A stretch of DNA of 64,000 bases from Nematostella vectensis (lineage: Eukaryota > Cnidaria > Anthozoa > Actiniaria > Edwardsiidae): NCBI RefSeq assembly GCF_932526225.1, contig NC_064047.1:14990121-15054120 (forward strand), given 5' to 3'. The notes below the pieces were generated by a model. The model saw only the letters and a list, made by a program, of their open reading frames with translations. It searched no databases and was not told the origin of the DNA. Each line of letters begins with the position of its first letter. Positions within the stretch are counted from its first letter, which is position 1. This document shows positions 1-9,959 of this stretch, piece after piece. Position numbers and translations under genes: made by a program.

Positions 1-1356
1 GTAGCAGACTTGTGATAAGGAAGAGGGACCATTACAAAAGTGATGGGGGGTGAGGCCCACACGTGTTTGTGCATGCCCTGGGCGTGACAGGACGGACCAA
101 AAAAATCTAGATAAGGCTTGTTCTCTCGAGAGTCTCTTAGAAGTACCATATGCGGTCAAACCCAGAAGTTTTGAGACTTCCCTTCAACAAAGAACACCAT
201 GTGGACTATTCAATACACCGAAAAATAAAAAACGAATACGACTTTGACAAGAGCCCAGAACTCTTCTAATCTGGCCATTGGCACCTGCACCAGGACTGGT
301 CAGTACACCAGGAATCAAAACCGAATAAGATATTCAATGACTTCTCACAAACTTCTAAACCCAAAGTAGGTCGTACATGTATAATAAGCACATTTTTATA
401 ACAGCCTTCAAAGTCCCTCTGGAGACTCTTATATTATATTAATATATAAAGTATTTCTGTATATATTGAAATGTATAAAGTATCTCTTATTATTTATTTG
501 CGAGACCAGACAATGGTATATGTTAAATTAACAGCGGCAAAACTAGCAGTATGCATTTTTAAATTTCTCGGAGTCCATTGGACTCCAGTGGTGCACTAGG
601 CTCTAACCTTAGGAAGCAGGGATTGCGATGGACATCAATTATAATTATAAGGTGTATATCGTGAAAAAAAATAACCTGCATGGGCCCCTTTACCCGTTCG
701 AGATCAAAGAACTAGTTCTAGCCAAATACAATGCATAGATTCAAGCAAGCCAAGCTGTCATTACGCCAGCCACTTCTATCACAGATAGTTGTTGATATTT
801 TATAGGTGTAAAGCTAGTGTTAATACACTTTACACCTGTTGACACAGGTTTCAATATAAAATTAAAACAAAAGACACTTTCTCTCTCATGTAAGAGTACA
901 TTACTCCATGACACCACATAATGTTATGAGTAGCAGACTTGTGATAAGGAAGAGGGACCATTACAAAAGTGATGGGGGGTGAGGCCCTCACGTGTTTGTG
1001 CATGCCCTGGGCGTGACAGGACGGACCAAAAAAATCTAGATAAGGCTTGTTCTCTCGAGAGTCTCTTAGAAGTACCATACGCGGTCCAACCCAGAAGTTT
1101 TGAGACTTCCCTTCAACAAAGAACACCATGTGGACTATTCAATACACCGAAAAATAAAAAACTAATACGACTTTGACAAGAGCCCAGAACTCTTCTAATC
1201 TGGCCATTGGCACCTGCACCAGGACTAGTCAGTACACCATAGAATCAAAACCGAATAAGATATTCAATGACTTCTCACAAACTTCTAAACCCAAAGTAGG
1301 TCGTACATGTATAATAAGCACATTTTTATAACAGCCTTCAAAGTCCCTCTGGAGAC

Positions 1357-1432
1357 TCTTATATTATATTAATATATAAAGTATTTCTGTATATATTGAA
1401 ATGTATAAAGTATCTCTTATTATTTATTTGCG
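1357..1432. other. AT-rich tract with paired TATAAAGTAT
   Basis: About 75 bp almost free of G and C. It holds the palindrome TATATTAATATA (1365-1376) and two direct copies of TATAAAGTAT (1375-1384 and 1404-1413, 29 bp apart). The tract is kept in all units, with the second copy altered to TATAAACTAT in the 8410-type short units and the palindrome broken in 914-class units. Such a tract could be an easily unwound element, a scaffold-attachment region or a TATA-containing promoter; nothing in the sequence decides among these. Confidence 0.6.
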
Positions 1433-1499
1433 AGACCAGACAATGGTATATGTTAAATTAACAGCGGCAAAACTAGCAGTATGCATTTTTAAATTTCTC

Positions 1500-1529
1500 G
1501 GAGTCCATTGGACTCCAGTGGTGCACTAG
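1500..1529 (+). repeat. 7-bp hairpin followed by CTAG (Helitron-end-like)
   Basis: GGAGTCC-ATT-GGACTCC at 1500-1516 is a perfect 7-bp stem with a 3-nt loop, followed after nine bases by CTAG (1526-1529). Some units have loop AGT instead of ATT (for example 8870-8886, 10709-10725) with the stem intact. Helitron 3' ends have a short GC-rich hairpin about 10 nt before a CTRR terminus, and this fits that layout. No Rep/helicase gene and no convincing 5' end were found, so Helitron origin is only a possibility. Confidence 0.55.
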
Positions 1530-1638
1530 GCTCTAACTTTAGGAAGCAGGGATTGCGATGGACATCAATTATAATTATAAGGTGTATATCGTGAAAAAAA
1601 ATAACCTGCATGGGCCCCTTTACCCGTTCGAGATCAAA

Positions 1639-1648
1639 GAACTAGTTC
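1639..1648. other. 10-bp palindrome GAACTAGTTC
   Basis: A perfect dyad, conserved in nearly all units. The unit near 31866 has GAACTAGCTC, and the unit near 32729 has a CT insertion just after it. It might be a binding site for a dimeric protein; this is inference only. Confidence 0.45.
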
Positions 1649-1731
1649 TAGCCAAATACAAGGCATAGATTCAAGCAAGCCAAGCTGTCATTACGCCAGC
1701 CACTTCTATCACAGATAGTTGTTGATATTTT

Positions 1732-1769
1732 ATAGGTGTAAAGCTAGTGTTAATACACTTTACACCTGT
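1732..1769. repeat. Inverted repeat, 12-bp stem and 14-nt loop (one per unit)
   Basis: Left arm ATAGGTGTAAAG (1732-1743) and right arm CTTTACACCTGT (1758-1769). In units with ACAGG the 12 bp pair perfectly (for example 3587-3598 with 3613-3624); in units with ATAGG one pair becomes G-U in RNA. It is present in nearly all units; exceptions with one mismatch are CTTCACACC (near 40060, 50980, 59180), CTTTCCACC (near 26500) and ATATGTG (near 36464, 47384, 55583). It could be a cruciform, a protein-binding dyad or an RNA hairpin. No function is shown. Confidence 0.85.
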
Positions 1770-1981
1770 TGACTCAGGTTTCAATATAAAATGAAAACAA
1801 AAGACGCTTTCTCTCTCATGTTAGAGTACATTACTCCATGACACCACATAATGTTATGAGTAGCAGACTTGTGATAAGGAAGAAGGACCATTACAAAAGT
1901 GACGGGGGGTGAGGCCCACACGTGTTTGTGCATGCCCTGGGCGTGACAGGACGGACCAAAAAAATCTAGATAAGGCTTGTT

Positions 1982-1991
1982 CTCTCGAGAG
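1982..1991. other. 10-bp palindrome CTCTCGAGAG
   Basis: A perfect dyad around an XhoI-type core. It is present in most units, kept in the GAGAGTCTC variants, and destroyed by the 4-bp deletion in the five units at 36639, 42996, 47560, 55759 and 63042. Confidence 0.5.
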
Positions 1992-2830
1992 GCTCTTAGA
2001 AGTACCATATGCGGTCAAACCCAGAAGTTTTGAGACTTCCCTTCAACAAAGAACACCATGTGGACTATTCAATACACCGAAAAATAAAAAACGAATACGA
2101 CTTTGACAAGAGCCCAGAACTCTTCTAATCTGGCCATTGGCACCTGCACCAGGACTGGTCAGTACACCAGGAATCAAAACCGAATAAGATATTCAATGAC
2201 TTCTCACAAACTTCTAAACCCAAAGTAGGTACATGTGTAATAAGCACATTTTTATAACAGCCTTCAAAGTCCCTCTGGAGACTCTTATATTATATTAATA
2301 TATAAAGTATTTCTGTATATATTGAAATGTATAAAGTATCTCTTATTATTTATTTGCGAGACCAGACAATGGTATATGTTAATATAACAGCGGCAAAACT
2401 AGCAGTATGCATGTTTAAATTTCTCGGAGTCCATTGGACTCCAGTGGTGCACTAGGCTCTAACTTTAGGAAGCAGGGATTGCGATGGACATCAATTATAA
2501 TTATAAGGTGTATATCGTGAAAAAAAATAACCTGCATGGGCCCCTTTACCCGTTCGAGATCAAAGAACTAGTTCTAGCCAAATACAAGGCAGAGATTCAA
2601 GCAAGCCAAGCTGTCATTACGCCAGCCACTTCTATCACAGATAGTTGTTGATATTTTATAGGTGTAAAGCTAGTGTTAATACACTTTACACCTGTTGACT
2701 CAGGTTTCAATATTAAATGAAAACAAAAGACGCTTTCTCTCTCATGTTAGAGTACATTACTCCATGACACCACATAATGTTATGAGTAGCAGACTTGTGA
2801 TAAGGAAGAAGGACCATTACAAAAGTGATG

Positions 2831-2871
2831 GGGGTTGGTGCCCACACGTGTTTGTGCATGCCCTGGGCGTG
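2831..2871 (+). other. Partial match to kinetoplast minicircle conserved motifs
   Basis: GGGGTTGGTG (2831-2840) matches the first 10 of 12 bases of the universal minicircle sequence (CSB-3), and GGGCGTG (2865-2871) matches 7 of 9 of CSB-1. An ACCCGTTC (3477-3484) resembles CSB-2 (6 of 8). Spacing is unlike a trypanosomatid conserved region, and many units instead read GGGGTGAGGCC, so the motif is not fixed in the array. It may be chance. Confidence 0.25.
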
Positions 2872-5621
2872 ACAGGACAGACCAAAAGAATCTAGATAAG
2901 GCTTGTTCTCTCGAGAGGCTCTTAGAAGTACCATATGCGGTCAAACCCAGAAGTTTTGAGACTTCCCTTCAACAAAGAACACCATGTGGACTATTCAATA
3001 CACCGAAAAATAAAAAACGAATACGACTTTGACAAGAGCCCAGAACTCTTCTAATCTGGCCATTGGCACCTGCACCAGGACTGGTCAGTACACCAGGAAT
3101 CAAAACCGAATAAGATATTCAATGACTTCTCACAAACTTCTAAACCCAAAGTAGGTCGTACATGTATAATAAGCACATTATTATAACAGCCTTTAAAGTC
3201 CCTCTGGAGACTCTTATATTATATTAATATATAAAGTATTTCTGTATATATTGAAATGTATAAAGTATCTCTTATTATTTATTTGCGAGACCAGACAATG
3301 GTATATGTTAAATTAACAGCGGCAAAACTAGCAGTATGCATTTTTAAATTTCTCGGAGTCCATTGGACTCCAGTGGTGCACTAGGCTCTAACTTTAGGAA
3401 GCAGGGATTGCGATGGACATCAATTATAATTATAAGGTGTATATCGTGAAAAAAAATAACCTGCATGGGCCCCTTTACCCGTTCGAGATCAAAGAACTAG
3501 TTCTAGCCAAATACAAGGCAGAGATTCAAGCAAGCCAAGCTGTCATTACGCCAGCCACTTCTATCAACGATAGTTGCTAATATTTTACAGGTGTAAAGCT
3601 AGTGTTAATACACTTTACACCTGTTGACTCAGGTTTCAATATAAAATGAAAACAAAAGACGCTTTCTCTCTCATGTTAGAGTACATTACTCCATGACACC
3701 ACATAATGTTATGAGTAGCAGACTTGTGATAAGGAAGAAGGACCATTACAAAATTGATGGGGGTTGGTGCCCACACGTGTTTGTGCATGCCCTGGGCGTG
3801 ACAGGACGGACCAAAAAAATCTAGATAAGGCTTGTTCTCTCGAGAGGCTCTTAGAAGTACCATATGCGGTCCAACCCAGAAGTTTTGAGACTTCCCTTCA
3901 ACAAAGAACACCATGTGGACTATTCAATACACCGAAAAATAAAAAACGAATACGACTTTGACAAGAGCCCAGAACTCTTCTAATCTGGCCATTGGCACCT
4001 GCACCAGGACTGGTCAGTACACCAGGAATCAAAACCGAATAAGATATTCAATGACTTCTCACAAACTTCTAAACCCAAAGTAGGTCGTACATGTATAATA
4101 AGCACATTATTATAACAGCCTTTAAAGTCCCTCTGGAGACTCTTATATTATATTAATATATAAAGTATTTCTGTATATATTGAAATGTATAAAGTATCTC
4201 TTATTATTTATTTGCGAGACCAGACAATGGTATATGTTAAATTAACAGCGGCAAAACTAGCAGTATGCATTTTTAAATTTCTCGGAGTCCATTGGACTCC
4301 AGTGGTGCACTAGGCTCTAACTTTAGGAAGCAGGGATTGCGATGGACATCAATTATAATTATAAGGTGTATATCGTGAAAAAAAATAACCTGCATGGGCC
4401 CCTTTACCCGTTCGAGATCAAAGAACTAGTTCTAGCCAAATACAAGGCAGAGATTCAAGCAAGCCAAGCTGTCATTACGCCAGCCACTTCTATCAACGAT
4501 AGTTGCTAATATTTTACAGGTGTAAAGCTAGTGTTAATACACTTTACACCTGTTGACTCAGGTTTCAATATAAAATGAAAACAAAAGACGCTTTCTCTCT
4601 CATGTTAGAGTACATTACTCCATGACACCACATAATGTTATGAGTAGCAGACTTGTGATAAGGAAGAAGGACCATTACAAAAGTGATGGGGGTTGGTGCC
4701 CACACGTGTTTGTGCATGCCCTGGGCGTGACAGGACGGACCAAAAGAATCTAGATAAGGCTTGTTCTCTCGAGAGGCTCTTAGAAGTACCATATGCGGTC
4801 AAACCCAGAAGTTTTGAGACTTCCCTTCAACAAAGAACACCATGTGGACTATTCAATACACCGAAAAATAAAAAACTAATACGACTTTGACAAGAGCCCA
4901 GAACTCTTCTAATCTGGCCATTGGCACCTGCACCAGGACTGGTCAGTACACCAGGAATCAAAACCGAATAAGATATTCAATGACTTCTCACAAACTTCTA
5001 AACCCAAAGTAGGTCGTACATGTATAATAAGCACATTATTATAACAGCCTTTAAAGTCCCTCTGGAGACTCTTATATTATATTAATATATAAAGTATTTC
5101 TGTATATATTGAAATGTATAAAGTATCTCTTATTATTTATTTGCGAGACCAGACAATGGTATATGTTAAATTAACAGCGGCAAAACTAGCAGTATGCATT
5201 TTTAAATTTCTCGGAGTCCATTGGACTCCAGTGGTGCACTAGGCTCTAACTTTAGGAAGCAGGGATTGCGATGGACATCAATTATAATTATAAGGTGTAT
5301 ATCGTGAAAAAAAATAACCTGCATGGGCCCCTTTACCCGTTCGAGATCAAAGAACTAGTTCTAGCCAAATACAAGGCAGAGATTCAAGCAAGCCAAGCTG
5401 TCATTACGCCAGCCACTTCTATCAACGATAGTTGCTAATATTTTACAGGTGTAAAGCTAGTGTTAATACACTTTACACCTGTTGACTCAGGTTTCAATAT
5501 AAAATGAAAACAAAAGACGCTTTCTCTCTCATGTTAGAGTACATTTCTCCATGACACCACATAATGTTATGAGTAGCAGACTTGTGATAAGGAAGAAGGA
5601 CCATTACAAAATTGATGGTGG
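2835..5621. repeat. Local run of three near-identical units
   Basis: Units starting at 2835, 3764 and 4693 share CACATTATTATAACAGCCTTTA (given in parts: CACATTATTATAAC then AGCCTTTA), seen nowhere else in the window. They also share ATCAACGATAGTTGCTAATATTTT (in parts: ATCAACGATAG, TTGCTAAT), which recurs only in a few other units. The 929-bp period is exact. This is a recent local amplification of a single unit. Confidence 0.85.
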
Positions 5622-8409
5622 TTGGTGCCCACACGTGTTTGTGCATGCGCTGGGCGTGACAGGACGGACCAAAAAAATCTAGATAAGGCTTGTTCTCTCG
5701 AGAGGCTCTTAGAAGTACCATATGCGGTCCAACCCAGAAGTTTTGAGACTTCCCTTCAACAAAGAACACCATGTGGACTATTCAATACACCGAAAAATAA
5801 AAAACTAATACGACTTTGACAAGAGCCCAGAACTCTTCTAATCTGGCCATTGGCATCTGCACCAGGACTAGTCAGTACACCATAGAATCAAAACCGAATA
5901 AGATATTCAATGACTTCTCACAAACTTCTAAACCCAAAGTAGGTCGTACATGTATAATAAGCACATTTTTATAACAGCCTTCAAAGTCCCTCTGGAGACT
6001 CTTATATTATATTAATATATAAAGTATTTCTGTATATATTGAAATGTATAAAGTATCTCTTATTATTTATTTGCGAGACCAGACAATGGTATATGTTAAA
6101 TTAACAGCGGCAAAACTAGCAGTATGCATTTTTAAATTTCTCGGAGTCCATTGGACTCCAGTGGTGCACTAGGCTCTAACTTTAGGAAGCAGGGATTGCG
6201 AAGGACATCAATTATAATTATAAGGTGTATATCGTGAAAAAAAATAACCTGCATGGGCCCCTTTACCCGTTCGAGATCAAAGAACTAGTTCTAGCCAAAT
6301 ACAAGGCATAGATTCAAGCAAGCCAAGCTGTCATTACGCCAGCCACTTCTATCACAGATAGTTGTTGATATTTTATAGGTGTAAAGCTAGTGTTAATACA
6401 CTTTACACCTGTTGACTCAGGTTTCAATATAAAATGAAAACAAAAGACGCTTTCTCTCTCATGTTAGAGTACATTACTCCATGACACCACATAATGTTAT
6501 GAGTAGCAGACTTGTGATAAGGAAGAAGGACCATTACAAAAGTGATGGGGGTTGGTGCCCACACGTGTTTGTGCATGCCCTGGGCGTGACAGGACGGACC
6601 AAAAAAATCTAGATAAGGCTTGTTCTCTCGAGAGGCTCTTAGAAGTACCATATGCGGTCAAACCCAGAAGTTTTGAGACTTCCCTTCAACAAAGAACACC
6701 ATGTGGACTATTCAATACACCGAAAAATAAAAAACGAATACGACTTTGACAAGAGCCCAGAACTCTTCTAATCTGGCCATTGGCACCTGCACCAGGACTG
6801 GTCAGTACACCAGGAATCAAAACCGAATAAGATATTCAATGACTTCTCACAAACTTCTAAACCCAAAGTAGGTCGTACATGTATAATAAGCACATTTTTA
6901 TAACAGCCTTCAAAGTCCCTCTGGAGACTCTTATATTATATTAATATATAAAGTATTTCTGTATATATTGAAATGTATAAAGTATCTCTTATTATTTATT
7001 CTCAAGACCAGACAATGGTATATGTTAAATTAACAGCGGCAAAACTAGCAGTATGCATTTTTAAATTTCTCGGAGTCCATTGGACTCCAGTGGTGCACTA
7101 GACTCTAACTTTAGGAAGCAGGGATTGCGATGGACATCAATTATAATTATAAGGTGTATATCGTGAAAAAAAATAACCTGCATGGGCCCCTTTACCCGTT
7201 CGAGATCAAAGAACTAGTTCTAGCCAAATACAAGGCATAGATTCAAGCAAGCCAAGCTGTCATTACGCCAGCCACTTCTATCACAGATAGTTGTTGATAT
7301 TTTATAGGTGTAAAGCTAGTGTTAATACACTTTACACCTGTTGACTCAGGTTTCAATATAAAATTAAAACAAAAGACGCTTTCTCTCTCATGTAAGAGTA
7401 CATTACTCCATGACACCACATAATGTTATGAGTAGCAGACTTGTGATAAGGAAGAAGGACCATTACAAAAGTGATGGGGGTTGGTGCCCACACGTGTTTG
7501 TGCATGCCCTGGGCGTGACAGGACGGACCAAAAAAATCTAGATAAGGCTTGTTCTCTCGAGAGGCTCTTAGAAGTACCATATGCGGTCCAACCCAGAAGT
7601 TTTGAGACTTCCCTTCAACAAAGAACACCATGTGGACTATTCAATACACCGAAAAATAAAAAACTAATACGACTTTGACAAGAGCCCAGAACTCTTCTAA
7701 TCTGGCCATTGGCACCTGCACCAGGACTAGTCAGTACACCAGGAATCAAAACCGAATAAGATATTCAATGACTTCTCACAAACTTCTAAACCCAAAGTAG
7801 GTCGTACATGTATAATAAGCAAATTTTTGGAACAGCCTTCAAAGTCCCTCTGGAGACTCTTATATTATATTAATATATAAAGTATTTCTGTATATATTGA
7901 AATGTATAAAGTATCTCTTATTATTTATTTGCAAGACCAGACAATGGTATATGTTAAATTAACAGCGGCAAAACTAGCAGTATGCATTTTTAAATTTCTC
8001 GGAGTCCATTGGACTCCAGTGGTGCACTAGGCTCTAACTTTAGGAAGCAGGGATTGCGATGGACATCAATTATAATTATAAGGTGTATATCGTGAAAAAA
8101 AATAACCTGCATGGGCCCCTTTACCCGTTCGAGATCAAAGAACTAGTTCTAGCCAAATACAAGGCAGAGATTCAAGCAAGCCAAGCTGTCATTACGCCAG
8201 CCACTTCTATCAACGATAGTTGCTGATATTTTACAGGTGTAAAGCTAGTGTTAATACACTTTACACCTGTTGACTCAGGTTTCAATATAAAATGAAAACA
8301 AAAGACGCTTTCTCTCTCATGTTAGAGTACATTACTCCATGACACCACATAATGTTATGAGTAGCAGACTTGTGATAAGGAAGAAGGACCATTACAAAAT
8401 TGATGGGGG

Positions 8410-9275
8410 TTGGTGCCCACACGTGTTTGTGCATGCCCTGGGCGTGACAGGACGGACCAAAAAAATCTAGATAAGGCTTGTTCTCTCGAGAGGCTCTTAG
8501 AAGTACCATATGCGGTCAAACCCAGAAGTTTTGAGACTTCCCTTCAACAAAGAACACCATGTGGAATATTCAATACACCGAAAAATAAAAAAGAATACGA
8601 CTTTGACAAGAGCCCAGAACTCTTCTAATCTGGCCATTGGCACCTGCACCAGGACTAGTCGTACATGTCGTACATGTATAATAAGCACATTTTTGGAACA
8701 GCCTTCAAAGTCCCTCTGGATACTCTTATATTATATTAATATATAAAGTATTTCTGTATATATTGAAATGTATAAACTATCTCTTATTATTTATTTGCAA
8801 GACCAGAAAATGGTATATGTTAATTTAACAGCGGCAAAATTAGCAGTATGCATTTTTAAAATTCTCGGAGTCCAGTGGACTCCAGTGGTGCACTAGGCTC
8901 TAACTTTAGGAAGCAGGGATTGCGATGGACATCAATTATAATTAAAAGGTGTATATCGTGAAAAAAATTAACCTGCATGGGCCCCTTTACCCGTTCGAGA
9001 TCAAAGAACTAGTTCTAGCCAAATACAAGGCAGAGATTCAAGCAAGCCAAGCTGTCATTACGCCAGCCACTTCTATCACAGATAGTTGCTGATATTTTAC
9101 AGGTGTAAAGCTAGTGTTAATACACTTTACACCTGTTGACACAGGTTTCAATATAAAATGAAAACAAAAGACGCTTTCTCTCTCATGTTAGAGTACATTA
9201 CTCCATGACACCACATAATGTTATGAGTAGCAGACTTGTGATAAGGAAGAAGGACCATTACAAAAGTGATCGGGG
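8410..9275 (+). repeat. Representative short unit (about 865-bp class)
   Basis: Compared with the full unit, the 68 bp between GGACTAGTC and GTCGTACATG are replaced by 6 bp, giving two adjacent copies of GTCGTACAT at 8658-8675. The units of this class start at 8410, 13909, 20337, 22132, 23926, 27578, 32131, 33928, 36639, 38413, 42996, 47560, 49334, 55759, 57533 and 63042. All carry ATTTTTGGAACAG where most full units have ATTTTTATAACAG. Subgroups differ in GACTCATAT versus ACTCTTATAT and in a one-base loss in the A-run before GAATACGAC. The copy at 27578 has a mutated first repeat (GTCGTTAAT). The shared junction implies one origin followed by spread. Confidence 0.93.
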
Positions 9276-9959
9276 TTGGTGACCACACGTGTTTGTGCAT
9301 GCCCTGGGCGTGACAGGACGGACCAGAAAAATCTAGATAAGGCTTGTTCTCTCGAGAGGCTCTTAGAAGTACCATATGCGGTCCAACCCAGAAGTTTTGA
9401 GACTTCCCTTCAACAAAGAACACCATGTGGACTATTCAATACACCGAAAAATAAAAAACGAATACGACTTTGACAAGAGCCCAGAACTCTTCTAATCTGG
9501 CTATTGACACCTGCACCAGGACTTGTCAGTACACCAGGAATCAAAACCGAATAAGATATTCAATGACTTCTCACAAACTTCTAAACCCAAAGTAGGTCGT
9601 ACATGTATAATAAGCACATTTTTATAACAGCCTTCAAAGTCCCTCTGGAGACTCTTATATTATATTAATATATAAAGTATTTCTGTATATATTGAAATGT
9701 ATAAAGTATCTCTTATTATTTATTTGCAAGACCAGACAATGGTATATGTTAAATTAACAGCGGCAAAACTAGCAGTATGCATTTTTAAATTTCTCGGAGT
9801 CCATTGGACTCCAGTGGTGCACTAGGCTCTAACTTTAGGAAGCAGGGATTGCGATGGTCATCAATTATAATTATAAGGTGTATATCGTGAAAAAAAATAA
9901 CCTGCATGGGCCCCTTTACCCGTTCGAGATCAAAGAACTAGTTCTAGCCAAATACAAGG

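Larger units (their letters stand above)
979..1908 (+). repeat. Representative full-length unit (930 bp)
   Basis: Used here as the reference for the internal layout. In order: G-rich start and palindrome ACACGTGT (mutated in this copy to TCACGTGT); palindrome CTCTCGAGAG region; two A-rich runs near 1149-1161; the variable GGACTNGTC site near 1222; a 68-bp segment that is absent from short units (about 1231-1298); AT-rich tract 1357-1432; hairpin 1500-1516 followed by CTAG; A-run 1592-1601; palindrome GAACTAGTTC 1639-1648; inverted repeat 1732-1769; TC-rich stretch near 1807-1818. Full-length units start at 50, 979, 1909, 2835, 3764, 4693, 5622, 6552, 7481, 9276, 11119, 12049, 12978, 14774, 15704, 17547, 18478, 19407, 21202, 22997, 24791, 25720, 26649, 28444, 30288, 32999, 34794, 39278, 40207, 41137, 42067, 43857, 44786, 45715, 50199, 51128, 52058, 52984, 53914, 58398, 59327, 60257, 61183, 62113 and 63903 (cut by the window end). 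The choice of phase is arbitrary. Confidence 0.95.
1..2834. repeat. Left-edge block matching higher-order blocks B and C
   Basis: Units starting at 50, 979 and 1909, followed by 2835, carry the same ordered markers as 50199-52984 and 58398-61183. The markers are CTCTAACCTTAGG and ACAATGCATAG in the first, GAGAGTCTCTTAG with CCATAGAATC in the second, loss of CGT giving GTAGGTACATG in the third, and ATATTAAATGA leading into the fourth. This shows that the higher-order pattern exists at both ends of the window and is older than the local expansions between. Confidence 0.85.

Noticed and set aside
50-247. Plus-strand open frame of about 65 codons in nearly every unit
   Set aside because: It starts at GTG or TTG, not ATG, overlaps an opposite-strand frame, matches no family I know, and differs between units by amino-acid changes, frameshifts and altered ends. 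It is repeated only because the unit is repeated.
1479-1516. Second hammerhead-like stretch on the minus strand (CTGGAGTCC ... GGACTCCGAGAAA)
   Set aside because: It lacks the CUGANGA core; the likeness comes from the simple 7-bp hairpin.
1540-1560. 5S rRNA-like GGAAGCAGGG
   Set aside because: Only about ten bases resemble 5S rRNA; the internal control region and the rest of the gene are absent.
1626-1635. tRNA B-box-like GTTCGAGATC
   Set aside because: The flanking bases cannot form a T-stem, and no A box, anticodon arm or acceptor stem is present.
8688-8700. Sm-site-like ATTTTTGG, as in U snRNA or spliced-leader RNA genes
   Set aside because: It is present only in short units and a few others, there is no recognisable snRNA or leader sequence or splice donor upstream, and no strong 3' hairpin is adjacent.
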